The notes below the pieces were generated by a model. That model saw only the letters and a program-made list of their open reading frames with translations, made no database searches and was not told the origin of the DNA. Source: JAJZRJ01 sp040757055 (GTDB taxonomy: Bacteria; Desulfobacterota; Desulfobulbia; Desulfobulbales; Desulfurivibrionaceae). From it: a DNA stretch of 64,000 nucleotides. The position numbers were made by a program, and so were the translations under genes. Below are positions 33,228 through 44,379 of this stretch, piece by piece; the stretch's first letter is position 1, and each line of letters opens with the position of its first letter. The stretch lies in assembly GCA_040757055.1 (NCBI GenBank), contig JBFLXY010000005.1, positions 1-64,000 on the forward strand. Direction: 5' to 3'.

Positions 33228-34040
33228 CTACAGATCCTGCAAGCCGAGGACATCGAACATGGTGTAAAAGCCGGCGGGCTGGTTGGCCACCCAGGCCGCG
33301 GCAATAGCTGCGCCGCGGGCGAAGTTGTCGCGGTTGTGCGCCCGGTGGGTCAATTCGAGCCGCTCGCCAGGGCCGGCAAAGTAGACGGTGTGCTCGCCCA
33401 CGATGTCGCCGGCCCGCACGGTCTGGATGCCGATTTCCTTGTCGGTGCGCTCGCCGATGATGCCGTGGCGGGCATAGACCCCCACCTCTTCGAGGTTGCG
33501 CTGCACCCCTTCGGCCACCATTTCGCCGAGTTTGAGCGCGGTGCCGCTGGGGGCATCCTTCTTCATCCGGTGGTGCGCCTCGACGATCTCGATGTCATAG
33601 CCGTCACCGAGGATGGCCGCCACCTTCTTGGCGATCTTGAAGAGCACGTTGACGCCGATGGCCATGTTGGGCGACTGCACGCAGCAAAAGCCATCGGCAG
33701 CGAGCTTCTTCAGCTCCGCGAGGTTGTCGGCGGAAAGGCCGGTGGTGCCGATGACCATGGCCTTCCTGGCCTGGGCTGCCTTGCGGGCCAAGGCCATGGT
33801 CGCCTCATGGAAGGTGAAGTCGATGACCACATCGCCCTTCTCCGCCACCTCCTCGAAGCTCCCGGCAATGGCGACACCGATGTTACCGATGCCGGCGGTC
33901 TCGCCGAGGTCCTTGCCCACCTCGGGACTGTCGGCCCGCTCGAAGCCGGCCACCAGTTGCAACTCCGGATTCTGGCTCACCATGGAACAGATACGCCGCC
34001 CCATGCGGCCCGCAGCTCCGGCAACAATGACCCTCACCAT
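33228..34040 (-). CDS. dapB: 4-hydroxy-tetrahydrodipicolinate reductase
   Basis: A 270-residue NAD(P)H-dependent reductase of the diaminopimelate/lysine pathway. N-terminal nucleotide loop VAGAAGRMGRRI, and the substrate motif EAHHRMKKDAPSGTA with the catalytic His pair and Lys near 160-174. Length equals the family norm. It sits 70 bp downstream of dapA. Acts on the product of DapA, so the two genes form one step sequence. Confidence 0.97.
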   Translation of the reverse strand: MVRVIVAGAAGRMGRRICSMVSQNPELQLVAGFERADSPEVGKDLGETAGIGNIGVAIAGSFEEVAEKGDVVIDFTFHEATMALARKAAQARKAMVIGTTGLSADNLAELKKLAADGFCCVQSPNMAIGVNVLFKIAKKVAAILGDGYDIEIVEAHHRMKKDAPSGTALKLGEMVAEGVQRNLEEVGVYARHGIIGERTDKEIGIQTVRAGDIVGEHTVYFAGPGERLELTHRAHNRDNFARGAAIAAAWVANQPAGFYTMFDVLGLQDL

Positions 34041-34110
34041 GACGCTCTCCTTGCTGAACGATACAATTGAGCTACCGCCTGCCGGGGAGACCGGCGCGGT
34101 GCGTTTCCAT

Positions 34111-35001
34111 TTATTTCTTCAACAGCCCGCTGGCGGCCATGACCGCCTTCAGTTTTTCCACGTTGGCGTCGGTCATCTTGTAGAGCGGCAGGCGCGGGGC
34201 GCTGTTCCTGATCTTGCCCATGAGCCCGAGCGCCGTCTTGGCCGGGGTGGGGTTGGTCTCGATGAACATGGCGCCCATGAGCGGGAAGAGCTGGTAGTGG
34301 AGCTTGCGCGCCTTGGCAAAATCACCGGCCAGGGCGGCGTCCATCATCTGCGCCATCTCCTTGGGGGCCACGTTGGAGGTGACCGAGATGACGCCGCTGC
34401 CGCCGATGGCCACGGTGGCCATGGAGGTGAAGTCGTCGCCCGACATCACGGCAAAGTTCTTGGGGCAGAGGCGGATCACCTGGCTGATCTGGTTCAAATC
34501 CGCGGTGGCCTCCTTGACGCCGACGATGTTCCTGATCTTGGCGCAGCGGGCCACGGTCTCGGGCAGCATGTTCACGCTGGTGCGGCTCGGCACGTTGTAG
34601 AGGATGATGGGGATGTTCACCGCCTCGGCCACTGCCTTGAAGTGCTGAAAGAGCCCCTCCTGGGTCGGCTTGTTGTAGTAGGGGGTGATCATCAGGGCGC
34701 CGTCGGCCCCGGCCTTCTTGGCATGGCGGGTCAGCTCGATGGACTCGTCGGTGGAGTTGGAGCCTGTGCCCGCCAGGACCGGCACCCGGCCCTTGACGGT
34801 CTTGATGGTCAGCTCCACCACCCGGTGGTGCTCCTCGTGGCTCAGGGTGGCGGACTCGCCGGTGGTGCCGCAGGGCACGATGCCGTGGGTGCCGTTCTTG
34901 ATCTGGAATTCGATGAGATCCTTGAGCCCCTTCTCGTCCAGCTTGCCCTCCTTGGTAAAGGGCGTGACAATGGCCACAAAGGCGCCGCGAAACTTGGTCA
35001 T
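34111..35001 (-). CDS. dapA: 4-hydroxy-tetrahydrodipicolinate synthase
   Basis: A 296-residue TIM-barrel aldolase that condenses pyruvate with aspartate semialdehyde. Pyruvate loop GTTGESATLS (about 43-52), Tyr in LYNVPSRTS (about 134), and the Schiff-base Lys in GVKEATADL (about 161) are all present. First committed enzyme of lysine synthesis. Neighbours dapF, lysA and dapB belong to the same pathway. Confidence 0.97.
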   Translation of the reverse strand: MTKFRGAFVAIVTPFTKEGKLDEKGLKDLIEFQIKNGTHGIVPCGTTGESATLSHEEHHRVVELTIKTVKGRVPVLAGTGSNSTDESIELTRHAKKAGADGALMITPYYNKPTQEGLFQHFKAVAEAVNIPIILYNVPSRTSVNMLPETVARCAKIRNIVGVKEATADLNQISQVIRLCPKNFAVMSGDDFTSMATVAIGGSGVISVTSNVAPKEMAQMMDAALAGDFAKARKLHYQLFPLMGAMFIETNPTPAKTALGLMGKIRNSAPRLPLYKMTDANVEKLKAVMAASGLLKK

Positions 35002-35037
35002 GATCTTCCTCCTGCTCGGTTGCTCAATGAAAATCGC

Positions 35038-35898
35038 TTAACGGACTCTGTCCGCGTCCATACGCCGCAATGCCTCGGGGTGGAGTTGGCCCTCGTAGAT
35101 GAAATTGGCCGGCCCTTCGAGGAAGACCTCCTCCGCGCCCACGCCCGCAAGGCGGAAATGGATGAGGAGTTCCTCGCGGCCCGAGGTGATCACCGACACC
35201 GGCGGCGCAACCTTGCCGAGCATGCCGGCGACGATGGCCGCGGCCACAGCTCCGGTTCCGCAGGCCATAGTCTCGCCCTCCACCCCGCGCTCGTAGGTGC
35301 GCACCGAGAGGTGGTTGCCGCCCAGGTGCTGGACAAAATTGACGTTGGTACCAGCGGGCTGAAAGTGCTGGTGGAAGCGGATGGTCCGGCCCCACTCCAG
35401 CACCGGCGCCTGCGCATTGTCGGCCACGAAGAGCACCGCGTGGGGCACGCCGGTGTTGAGGCTGTGCACCTCTTGCGGCTGACCATCGACATTGATCGTC
35501 TCCTTTAGCCGTGGGCTGTGCGGCGCGGTCATCTTGAGCCGCGCTCCCTCACCCACCACCTCGGCCTCGATGATCCCGGCCAGGGTGGCAAAACGCATCC
35601 TCGCCGGAGCGATCCCCTTGGCAAAGGCAAAGCGGGCGGCGCAGCGGGCGCCGTTGCCGCACATCTCGGCGATGCTGCCGTCGGCATTGATGAACTGCCA
35701 GCAAAAATCGGCATCCTCGGCCTTCTCGATGAGAATGAGACCGTCGGCACCCGCCGAGAACTTGTGCTCGCACACCGCCCGGGCAAAACCCTGCATCGCC
35801 TCGATACTCGGCAGGAACGGGGTACGGTGGTCAATGAGGATGAAGTCATTGCCGGCGCCGCTCATCTTGGTGAACGGTATGGGAAAGGAGAGCGCCAT
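35038..35898 (-). CDS. dapF: Diaminopimelate epimerase
   Basis: A 286-residue racemase-type enzyme that converts LL-DAP to meso-DAP. The two catalytic cysteines lie in AEMCGNGARC (about 77-86) and ETMACGTGA (about 221-229). The opening FTKMSGAGNDFILID is typical. The start at 35898 follows the lysA stop by 2 bp and has a GGCAAGG site. A much longer frame reading upstream through lysA is out of phase with it and not real. Confidence 0.96.
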   Translation of the reverse strand: MALSFPIPFTKMSGAGNDFILIDHRTPFLPSIEAMQGFARAVCEHKFSAGADGLILIEKAEDADFCWQFINADGSIAEMCGNGARCAARFAFAKGIAPARMRFATLAGIIEAEVVGEGARLKMTAPHSPRLKETINVDGQPQEVHSLNTGVPHAVLFVADNAQAPVLEWGRTIRFHQHFQPAGTNVNFVQHLGGNHLSVRTYERGVEGETMACGTGAVAAAIVAGMLGKVAPPVSVITSGREELLIHFRLAGVGAEEVFLEGPANFIYEGQLHPEALRRMDADRVR

Positions 35899-35900
35899 GG

Positions 35901-37160
35901 TTACCTTGCCTTGAGAAATGCTGGAATGGTTTCGCCCTGCACCAGGTGCTCGTAAGTCTCGCGGGCGCGGATCACATGGAACTCCCTGCCGTGGGCCAGC
36001 ACCTCCGCCACCCGCGGCCGGGAGTTGTAGTTGGACGACATGGAAAAGCCGTAGGCCCCGGCGCTCATCACCGCGAGCAAGTCGCCGCTGCGGGCGGCCG
36101 GCACCTGCTTCTCCTTGGCCAGGAAGTCGCCGGTCTCGCAGATGGGGCCGACCACGTCGGCCTCCTCGGTGGCAGACTCCTCGCGATTGGCCAGCAGCAT
36201 GGAGTGGTGCGCGCCATAGAGGCTGGGCCGCGCCAGGTCGTTCATGCCGGCATCGACGATGATGAATTTCTTGATGCCCGCCTTGGTATAGAGCACCCTG
36301 GTGACCAGGATGCCGGCGTTGCCCACCAGCACCCGGCCCGGCTCCAGGATCAGGGTGCAATTCAAGCCGGCCATCTCCTTCTTGATCGCCTCGGCGTACT
36401 CCACGGGGTGGGGCGGGGTTTCCTGATTGTAGCGGATGCCCAAGCCCCCGCCCAAATCGAGGTGCGTAATGGCGATACCCTTTTCCGCCAAACGGCCGAT
36501 GAAGCGCTTCACCTTGCGGAGCGACTCGACAAAGGGCGAGACCTCGGTGAGCTGCGAGCCGATGTGGCAGCTCACGCCGATGATGCTGATGTTTTTCATC
36601 TCGCGGGCGGTGAGGTAGACCTGCACCGCCTCCTCGATGGGGATGCCGAACTTGTTCTTGGCCAGTCCGGTGGAGATGTAGGCATGGGTCTTGGGGTCCA
36701 CGTCCGGGTTGACCCGGAAGGAGACCGGCGCCTGCACCTTGAGTTCGGCAGCCACGGCCTGAATGGCGCCCAGCTCCTGCACCGACTCGACGTTCAGCAT
36801 CAGGATGCCGGCAGAGAGCGCCGCACGGATCTCCCCGCTGCTCTTGCCCACCCCGGAGTAAACGATCTTCCTGGGGTCCACCCCGGCGGTGAGCGCCCGG
36901 TACAGCTCGCCGCCCGAGACGATGTCCGCCCCGCCGCCCAGGGAGGCAAAGAGACGGAGGATGGCGAGGTTGGAACAGGATTTCACCGCAAAGCAGGTCT
37001 GGTGCGGCACATCGCCAAAAGCGCCGTCAAATGCCTGAAAATGCTGGATGAGGGTGGCGGCGCTGTAGAGGTAGAAGGGGGTGCCCACCGCCTCGGCAAT
37101 GGCGGGTATTGCCACCTCCTCGCAGTGCAGCGCTCCGTTATGGTAGTGAAAATGGTGCAT
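35901..37160 (-). CDS. lysA: Diaminopimelate decarboxylase
   Basis: A 419-residue PLP enzyme of fold type III that makes L-lysine from meso-DAP. The PLP lysine is in CFAVKSCSNLAIL (about residue 59), the active-site CHIGSQL is near 199, and DLGGGLGI near 235. C-terminal GAYGFSMSSNYNSRPR is complete. It is followed at 2 bp by dapF. Confidence 0.97.
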   Translation of the reverse strand: MHHFHYHNGALHCEEVAIPAIAEAVGTPFYLYSAATLIQHFQAFDGAFGDVPHQTCFAVKSCSNLAILRLFASLGGGADIVSGGELYRALTAGVDPRKIVYSGVGKSSGEIRAALSAGILMLNVESVQELGAIQAVAAELKVQAPVSFRVNPDVDPKTHAYISTGLAKNKFGIPIEEAVQVYLTAREMKNISIIGVSCHIGSQLTEVSPFVESLRKVKRFIGRLAEKGIAITHLDLGGGLGIRYNQETPPHPVEYAEAIKKEMAGLNCTLILEPGRVLVGNAGILVTRVLYTKAGIKKFIIVDAGMNDLARPSLYGAHHSMLLANREESATEEADVVGPICETGDFLAKEKQVPAARSGDLLAVMSAGAYGFSMSSNYNSRPRVAEVLAHGREFHVIRARETYEHLVQGETIPAFLKAR

Positions 37161-37178
37161 GTTTTCGATCCGTTTCGA

Positions 37179-38225
37179 TTATTCAGCCTTGCCGAAGGTC
37201 ACTTCCAGGGAAGGCTGGCTCTCGTTGCCCGCATGGTCATAGGCAGTGACCGCATAGTGCCAGAGCGATACGCCGCGCGGCGGCGCCCCGTCGAGGAAGG
37301 AAACGCTGGTCGAAGCCGCCTCGCCGATCCGCCTGGGTTTCGTCTCTCCGGAAAGGCGCCGGTAGATGCGGAAGCCGGCAAGATCGCCCTCCATCACCAC
37401 ATCCCACACCAGCTTCACCCCTTCCGGGGTCGCCACCGCAGTCACCTGCTGGGGCGGCGCCGGGGGCATCAGGTCGCGCGGCACACCGCTCACCGCATTG
37501 CTCGCCAATCCCGCGGCCTCGGTATTGTCGTGCATGCGGATGGCGCGGACCATGTAATGGTAGCGCTGGTTGTTCCTGACCTGCTTGTCCACCAGCTGGG
37601 TGGCGGCAAGCGGTTCACCCAGGGGGGTGAAATTCCTGCCGTCGGTGGAGCGGTAGACCTGATACCAGTAGGGGTCGCGCACCACGGTGCCATCCAGCAG
37701 GCCCGGCGGCGGCTGCCAGCTGACGGTCAGCACCTGGTCCCCCTCGGCCACCCGCACGTTATCAGGCGCCTGGGCAGGGGTGTCCCACAGAAAGGCGACC
37801 TGATTGGAGAGGTCGCTCGCCACCAGCCAGCCGGCCCGGCTGCGCACCCGGTAGACATAACGGTGGCCCGGCCGCAGCAATGCCTCCTGGTAGGTAATCT
37901 GCCCCTTCTGGCCCTCGGTGAGCGCAATCTCCAGCGGTTCGCCGAAATGGAGCGGGCACCCCTCGCAATACTCCTTGGCCGGCACCACGGCGCGGTAGAG
38001 TTCGAACTTCTCGATCACATAGGGCAGGCGGCCGCCCTTCACCGTCCGGATGGGGATCGACCAGGAGAGGGTCACGCCCTTCTCGTCCAGTTCATAGGCG
38101 AGATCGCTGATGGCGGCGGGCTGCACATCGCCCGGCGGCACCGGCCGTGTCTTCTTGCCGCAGCCGGCGAGAGCCAACATGGCCACCACGAGCAGCAGAA
38201 GGCTGTAGCGTCGTCCGCCGATCAT
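37179..38225 (-). CDS. Lipoprotein with fibronectin type III repeats
   Basis: A 348-residue lipoprotein: signal with LALAGC lipobox (Cys about 22), then repeated beta-sandwich units (for example GVTLSWSIP and VLTVSWQPP; FnIII-like Trp and Pro positions) separated by Pro-rich linkers. FnIII modules usually bind other proteins or polysaccharides at the cell surface. It lies inside the lys-arg block and overlaps the argH stop by 4 nt, yet has no obvious link to amino-acid synthesis. Position may only reflect shared transcription. Confidence 0.75.
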   Translation of the reverse strand: MIGGRRYSLLLLVVAMLALAGCGKKTRPVPPGDVQPAAISDLAYELDEKGVTLSWSIPIRTVKGGRLPYVIEKFELYRAVVPAKEYCEGCPLHFGEPLEIALTEGQKGQITYQEALLRPGHRYVYRVRSRAGWLVASDLSNQVAFLWDTPAQAPDNVRVAEGDQVLTVSWQPPPGLLDGTVVRDPYWYQVYRSTDGRNFTPLGEPLAATQLVDKQVRNNQRYHYMVRAIRMHDNTEAAGLASNAVSGVPRDLMPPAPPQQVTAVATPEGVKLVWDVVMEGDLAGFRIYRRLSGETKPRRIGEAASTSVSFLDGAPPRGVSLWHYAVTAYDHAGNESQPSLEVTFGKAE

Positions 38226-39664
38226 CCCGTGATCCCCAATGCCTTTTCCGCCCGGCGGATGGCCGCCTGTACCTGCTTCACGCCGGTGCCGCCAACGGAG
38301 TTACGGCTGCCCACCGAACCTGCCACGGTCAGTACCGCGAAGACGTCGTCGTCGATCTCCGGGGCAAAGCGGCGCAGTTCCTTGATGCTCAACCCGGTCA
38401 GTTCCTTGCCCTTGCCGATGGCATAGGCCACGGTGCGGCCGACAATGGCATGGGCCTGGCGGAAGGGGATGTTCTTCTTGACCAGGTAATCGGCGAGATC
38501 AGTGGCGGTCATGTAGCCGCCGCCCATGCCCGCACTGAGCCGCGCCTCGTTGAAGGCGAGGTTCGAAAGCAGGGCCGTGACGATGGCCACCGACTGGCTC
38601 ACCGTGTCCACGGTATCGAAGAGCGGCTCCTTGTCCTCCTGGAGGTCGCGGTTGTAGGTGAGCGGCAATCCCTTGAGCAGGGTGAGCAGCCCCATGAGGT
38701 GGCCCACCACCCTTCCTGTTTTGCCGCGCACCAGCTCCGGGATGTCCGGGTTCTTCTTCTGCGGCATGATGGAGCTGCCGGTGCAGAAGCTGTCCGCCAG
38801 TCTGACAAAGGCGAACTCCTCGGTGGTCCAGAGGACCAGCTCCTCGGAGAGGCGGCTTAAGTGCACCTGGATGAGGCTGGCCGCGCCCACGAACTCGACA
38901 ATGAAATCCCGGTCGCCCACGGTGTCCATGGAGTTGGCGGTCACCGCCGGAAAGCCCAGTTCCCTGGCGACAAACTCCCGGTCGATGGGCAAGCCCGTGC
39001 CGGCCAGGGCCGCGGCGCCCAGCGGCATGACGTTGATGCGCTTGAGGCAGTCCGCCAGCCGCTCCCGGTCGCGGCCGAACATCTCATAATAGGCGAGCAT
39101 GTGGTGCGCCACCAGCACAGGCTGCGCCCGCTGGAGGTGAGTATAGCCCGGCATCACCGTTTTCTGGTAGCGGCGGGCCAGCACCACAAAGGCCTTCTGC
39201 AACTCGGTGACGAGTTCGATGAGCCTGCCGCATTCCTCGCGCAGGTAAAGGCGCACGTCGAGGGCCACCTGGTCGTTGCGGCTGCGGGCGGTGTGGAGCT
39301 TTTCGCCTGCCGGCCCGATCCGCTCGGCCAGGGACTTTTCGATATTCATGTGGATGTCTTCCAGCTCCCGGCGGAAGACAAAGGTGCCGGCCGCGATCTC
39401 CTTCTCGATGGCGGCCAGCCCCTTCAGGATCTGGTCGCGCTCCTTGGTGGTGATGAGCCCTTGCCTGGCCAGCATCCTGGCATGCGCGCGACTGCCGGCA
39501 ATGTCGTGTTTGTAGAGCCGGGCATCGTAGTGGATGGAGGCGGTAAATGCCTCCACCGCTGCCGCGGTCTTCTCGGCAAAACGGCCGCCCCACATCTTGG
39601 TGGGTGCGACTTTCTTGGTCGTGGTGCGGGCCGGTTGCTTGCTCTTAGGCTGCTTCACCTGCAC
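38222..39664 (-). CDS. argH: Argininosuccinate lyase
   Basis: A 480-residue enzyme of the fumarase superfamily that splits argininosuccinate into arginine and fumarate. The signature GSSIMPQKKNPDIPE (about 300-314), TARSRNDQVALD, and HLQRAQPV are complete. It has a Lys/Thr-rich N-terminal extension of about 20 residues compared with usual ArgH; a later Met may be the start. It follows argG by 12 bp. Confidence 0.96.
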   Translation of the reverse strand: MQVKQPKSKQPARTTTKKVAPTKMWGGRFAEKTAAAVEAFTASIHYDARLYKHDIAGSRAHARMLARQGLITTKERDQILKGLAAIEKEIAAGTFVFRRELEDIHMNIEKSLAERIGPAGEKLHTARSRNDQVALDVRLYLREECGRLIELVTELQKAFVVLARRYQKTVMPGYTHLQRAQPVLVAHHMLAYYEMFGRDRERLADCLKRINVMPLGAAALAGTGLPIDREFVARELGFPAVTANSMDTVGDRDFIVEFVGAASLIQVHLSRLSEELVLWTTEEFAFVRLADSFCTGSSIMPQKKNPDIPELVRGKTGRVVGHLMGLLTLLKGLPLTYNRDLQEDKEPLFDTVDTVSQSVAIVTALLSNLAFNEARLSAGMGGGYMTATDLADYLVKKNIPFRQAHAIVGRTVAYAIGKGKELTGLSIKELRRFAPEIDDDVFAVLTVAGSVGSRNSVGGTGVKQVQAAIRRAEKALGITG

Positions 39665-39676
39665 TCTCCCTCGCGG

Positions 39677-40885
<1,209 letters not shown>

Positions 40886-40936
40886 GCCGTGCTTCCCTAC
40901 AATAAAATTATGCGGGGCTTCCGCGGGATTGTTTCG

Positions 40937-41851
40937 TTACGCGCCGAGATGCTTTTCCAGAATCGCCTTGTGGATGTGCATCTTGTTCTCTGCCTGGTCC
41001 CAGACCACGCTCTGGCGTCCTTCCAGCACCTCGTCGGTGATCTCCTCGTCGCGGTGGGCGGGCAGGCAGTGGAGCACAATGGCATCCGCCTTGGCCTTTT
41101 GCACCAGGGCCGCGTTCAGCTGATAGGGCTGAAAGATTTTGGCCCGCGCGGCCTGCTCCGACTCCTGGCCCATGGAGGCCCAGACATCGGTGTTGATCAC
41201 ATCGGCCCCGGCCACCGCCGCAGCCGGGTCGCGCACCACGGTGATGGGCTGGCTCGCCTCGGCCTGCGCCTTGGCAAGGATCTGCGGATTCGGGTCATAC
41301 CCCTCGGGGCAGGCCAGGGTCAGGGCAAAGCCCAGGCGGCTGGCCGCCTCGATCCAGGAGTTGGCCATGTTGTTGCCGTCACCCACCCAGGCGACCTTGA
41401 GCTTCTCCATCGCCCCCTTGTGCTCGATCACGGTCATGATGTCGCTCAAAATCTGGCAGGGATGGTGGAGGTCGGTCAAGGCGTTGATCACCGGCACCGT
41501 GGAATACCGCGCCAGCTCATCGACGATCTCCTGGCCAAAGGTGCGGATCACCAGGCCGTCCACGTAGCGGGCCATGACCCGGGCCATGTCCTTGAGCGGC
41601 TCGTTGCGGGCGAGTTGGGTGTCGCGGCCGGAGAGATAGATCACCTGGCCGCCCAGTCCGTACATCGCGGCCTCGAAGGAAACCCGGGTGCGGGTCGAGG
41701 GCTTCTCGAAAATCAATGCCACGCTCTTGCCGGTCAGTTGCTGATGGCGCACGCCGTCCCTGGCCTCGCGCTTGAGCGCCATGGCCCGATCCAGGTACGC
41801 GAGCAGCTCGTCCTTGCTGAAGGCGCCCAGCGCCAGAAGATGGTGTGCCAT
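40937..41851 (-). CDS. argF: Ornithine carbamoyltransferase
   Basis: A 304-residue transferase forming citrulline from ornithine and carbamoyl phosphate. Carbamoyl-phosphate motif EKPSTRTRVSFE (about 49-60), ornithine loop and the HCLPAHR motif (about 265-271) are present. It is separated from argD by 245 bp, so a second promoter may serve argFGH. Confidence 0.96.
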   Translation of the reverse strand: MAHHLLALGAFSKDELLAYLDRAMALKREARDGVRHQQLTGKSVALIFEKPSTRTRVSFEAAMYGLGGQVIYLSGRDTQLARNEPLKDMARVMARYVDGLVIRTFGQEIVDELARYSTVPVINALTDLHHPCQILSDIMTVIEHKGAMEKLKVAWVGDGNNMANSWIEAASRLGFALTLACPEGYDPNPQILAKAQAEASQPITVVRDPAAAVAGADVINTDVWASMGQESEQAARAKIFQPYQLNAALVQKAKADAIVLHCLPAHRDEEITDEVLEGRQSVVWDQAENKMHIHKAILEKHLGA

Positions 41852-42096
41852 AACCGAACCTGCCTCAAAAAATGTCGGCCCAACCAGGGGCGGCGGACAG
41901 ACTCCACATGCCCGAAGATTGAGCCAGAATGAGCCAAGTATGATAGGCTCGCAAAATTCTCCACCCCGGCGGGCGGAAGCGCAAAAACAACATGTTACGG
42001 AGACGGCCAGTGGGCGTTGTGCGCCGACAAGTATGAACCCTTACAAAAAAAGAACCACTTTTGCAAAGGGATTTTTGCCGCCGCCGGATCGCGCGT
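41852..42096. other. Intergenic region between argD and argF
   Basis: 245 bp with no gene on either strand. It is AT-richer than the flanks and probably holds the argFGH promoter. No ARG box and no good -35/-10 pair could be fixed. Confidence 0.4.
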
Positions 42097-43296
42097 TCAG
42101 CCTGCCATCTCTGCCAGAACCGAGGCCAGAATGGTCATCGCCTCGTCAATCTCCGCCTCGGTGACGATGAGCGGCGGCAGGAAGCGGAGCGCGGTATTGC
42201 CGGCGAAATTGGCAAGCAATCCCTGCTGGAAAAGGCGCTGCACGATCTGCGGCCCGACCTCCTTGCCCTGGTCGGTAAGAAGCAGACCCTGGATGAGCCC
42301 GAGCCCCCGCGCCCTGGTGGCGAGCTGCGGGTAGCGTTTGGCCACCCCATCGAGCCTGGCGGCGAGGTATTTCCCCTTGGCCGCCACGCCGGGGAGGAAC
42401 CCCTCGGCCAGCATGGTTTGCACCGCCACCACCGCTGCGGCGCAGGCCACCGGGTTGCCGCCAAAGGTGGAGGCGTGGGTGCCGGGGGTGAAGGCTGCGG
42501 CCACCTTTTCCGTGGCCAGCATGGCGCCGATGGGCAGGCCATTGCCCAGGGCCTTGGCCAGGGTGAGGATGTCGGGCACGACCCCGAACTGTTCGTAGGC
42601 AAAGAGGGTGCCGGTGCGGGCCATGCCGACCTGCACCTCGTCGAAGAGGAGCAGCAGGCCGTGGCGGTCGCAGAGGGAACGGATACCCTGGAGATATTCC
42701 TTGTCCAGCGGCCGCACCCCGCCCTCGCCCTGCAACGGCTCGCAGAGGATGGCACAGGTGGCCGGGGTAATCATCGCCTCGATGGCGGCAAGATCGCCGA
42801 AGGGCGCGTGGCGGAACCCCGTGGGCAGCGGTTCGAATCCCTCATGGAATTTCTTCTGGCCGGTGGCTGCCACCGTGGCCAGGGTCCGGCCGTGGAAGGA
42901 GCCCTCAAGGGAGATGATCTCGTATTTCCCCGCCGGGCTTGCCTTGCGCGCCAGCTTGATCGCCGCCTCGTTGGCCTCGGCCCCGGAGTTGCAGAAGAAA
43001 ACCCGGTCGGCAAAGGAATGGCTGACGAGCAGCTCCGCCAGTTCGGTCTGCGGCACCGTGTAGTAGAGGTTCGAGACGTGGACCAGCATCGCCGCCTGCC
43101 GGCAGATCGCCTCGGTGATGGGCGGGTAGCAATGGCCCAGGCTACAGACCGCGATGCCGGAGAGGAAGTCAAGATACTCCCTGCCGTCGGCGTCTTTCAG
43201 CCGGCAGCCCTTCCCCTCCACCATCACCGAAGGATACCGGCCATAGGTCTGCATGAAGAGGCGGTTGCCCTTGTCGATCCATTCCTGGTTCTTCAT
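42097..43296 (-). CDS. argD: Acetylornithine aminotransferase
   Basis: A 399-residue class III PLP aminotransferase converting acetylglutamate semialdehyde to acetylornithine. PLP lysine in TLAKALGNGLPIGAM (about 248-262), LLFDEVQVGMARTG, and STFGGNPVACAAA are complete. Its start overlaps the argB stop by 4 nt, indicating coupling. It may also serve the succinyl-DAP route of lysine synthesis, as known for ArgD in other bacteria. Confidence 0.96.
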   Translation of the reverse strand: MKNQEWIDKGNRLFMQTYGRYPSVMVEGKGCRLKDADGREYLDFLSGIAVCSLGHCYPPITEAICRQAAMLVHVSNLYYTVPQTELAELLVSHSFADRVFFCNSGAEANEAAIKLARKASPAGKYEIISLEGSFHGRTLATVAATGQKKFHEGFEPLPTGFRHAPFGDLAAIEAMITPATCAILCEPLQGEGGVRPLDKEYLQGIRSLCDRHGLLLLFDEVQVGMARTGTLFAYEQFGVVPDILTLAKALGNGLPIGAMLATEKVAAAFTPGTHASTFGGNPVACAAAVVAVQTMLAEGFLPGVAAKGKYLAARLDGVAKRYPQLATRARGLGLIQGLLLTDQGKEVGPQIVQRLFQQGLLANFAGNTALRFLPPLIVTEAEIDEAMTILASVLAEMAG

Positions 43297-44174
43297 GCCA
43301 CAACCTCCGTGCCCACGCCTTCCTCGGTGAACATCTCCAGCAGAATGGCGTGCTCGGTGCGGCCGTCGATGATGTGCGCCTTGCCCACCCCCGCGGCCAC
43401 TGCCTCGCAGCAGCAGCGCACCTTGGGGATCATGCCGCCGCGCACCACCTCTTTTTTGATGTAGCCCTCCACCTCGCCGGTGGGGATGGAAGAGATGAGG
43501 TTGCCCTCGGGGTCGAGCACCCCGGCCACGTCGGTGAGGAGGATGAGCTTGGCCGCTTTCAGATGCGCGGCCACCGCGCCGGCCACCAGATCGGCGTTGA
43601 TGTTGTAGGCCTGGCCATCCTCGCCCACCCCCACCGGCGCAATCACCGGGATGAAGCCCTGGGCGTCCAGGGTCTCCAGCACCTGGGGGTTCACCTCGGT
43701 GACCTGGCCGACCCGGCCGAGGTCGATGAGCTCCGGCGGCGCATTTTCGGCCAGTTCCTTCATCACCTGCATCTTCCTGGCCCGCACCAGGTCTCCGTCG
43801 CGGCCCGAGAGACCCACCGCCTTGCCGCCGTGGAAGTTGATGAGGCTCACGATCTCCTTGTTCACCTTGCCAACGAGGACCATCTCCACCACGTCCATGG
43901 TCTCGCCGTCGGTCACCCGCATGCCCTGGACGTAGCTCGGCTTGACGTCCATCTTGGCCAGGAACTTGTTGATCTGCGGCCCGCCGCCGTGGACCACCAC
44001 CGGCCGGATGCCGATGTACTGCATGAGGATGATATCGAGAGCGAAGTTCTTCTTCAGCTCCTCGTCCACCATGGCGTGGCCGCCGTACTTGACCACCACC
44101 GTCTTGCCGGCGAACTTCCGGAGATAGGGCAGGGCCTCGATGAGGGTCTTGGCTTTCTCGATGCTGTTTTTCAT
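43293..44174 (-). CDS. argB: Acetylglutamate kinase
   Basis: A 293-residue amino-acid kinase phosphorylating N-acetylglutamate. The ATP/substrate motifs VVVKYGGHAM (about 26-35), VVHGGGPQIN (about 61-70) and GLSGRDGDLV are present. An N-terminal helix (MKNSIEKAKTLIEALPYL) is the type seen in arginine-sensitive kinases, so feedback inhibition by arginine is likely. It heads the arg gene run, facing away from lptA across a 205-bp promoter region. Confidence 0.96.
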   Translation of the reverse strand: MKNSIEKAKTLIEALPYLRKFAGKTVVVKYGGHAMVDEELKKNFALDIILMQYIGIRPVVVHGGGPQINKFLAKMDVKPSYVQGMRVTDGETMDVVEMVLVGKVNKEIVSLINFHGGKAVGLSGRDGDLVRARKMQVMKELAENAPPELIDLGRVGQVTEVNPQVLETLDAQGFIPVIAPVGVGEDGQAYNINADLVAGAVAAHLKAAKLILLTDVAGVLDPEGNLISSIPTGEVEGYIKKEVVRGGMIPKVRCCCEAVAAGVGKAHIIDGRTEHAILLEMFTEEGVGTEVVA

Positions 44175-44379
44175 GGATGTTCTTTTATGGTATGATTTGA
44201 AATGTGGCCGGTGCGTTTTTTGCAAGGCAGGACACGATTTCCATTGCCCAATGCCCCCGCTTTCTGGCAGAATACGGCCGCCGCCATGCATGGGATATAT
44301 ACCGGGCACCAGGGCGACTGTAAAGAATAACTTGTTGGAACTCCTTCTTTTTTCCCATACCAGAGGAACCCGCTTGCAC

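Noticed and set aside
35899..36360. In-frame upstream extension of dapF through lysA
   Set aside because: It overlaps lysA in another frame and has no conservation; the dapF start at 35898 has a ribosome site and begins with conserved sequence.
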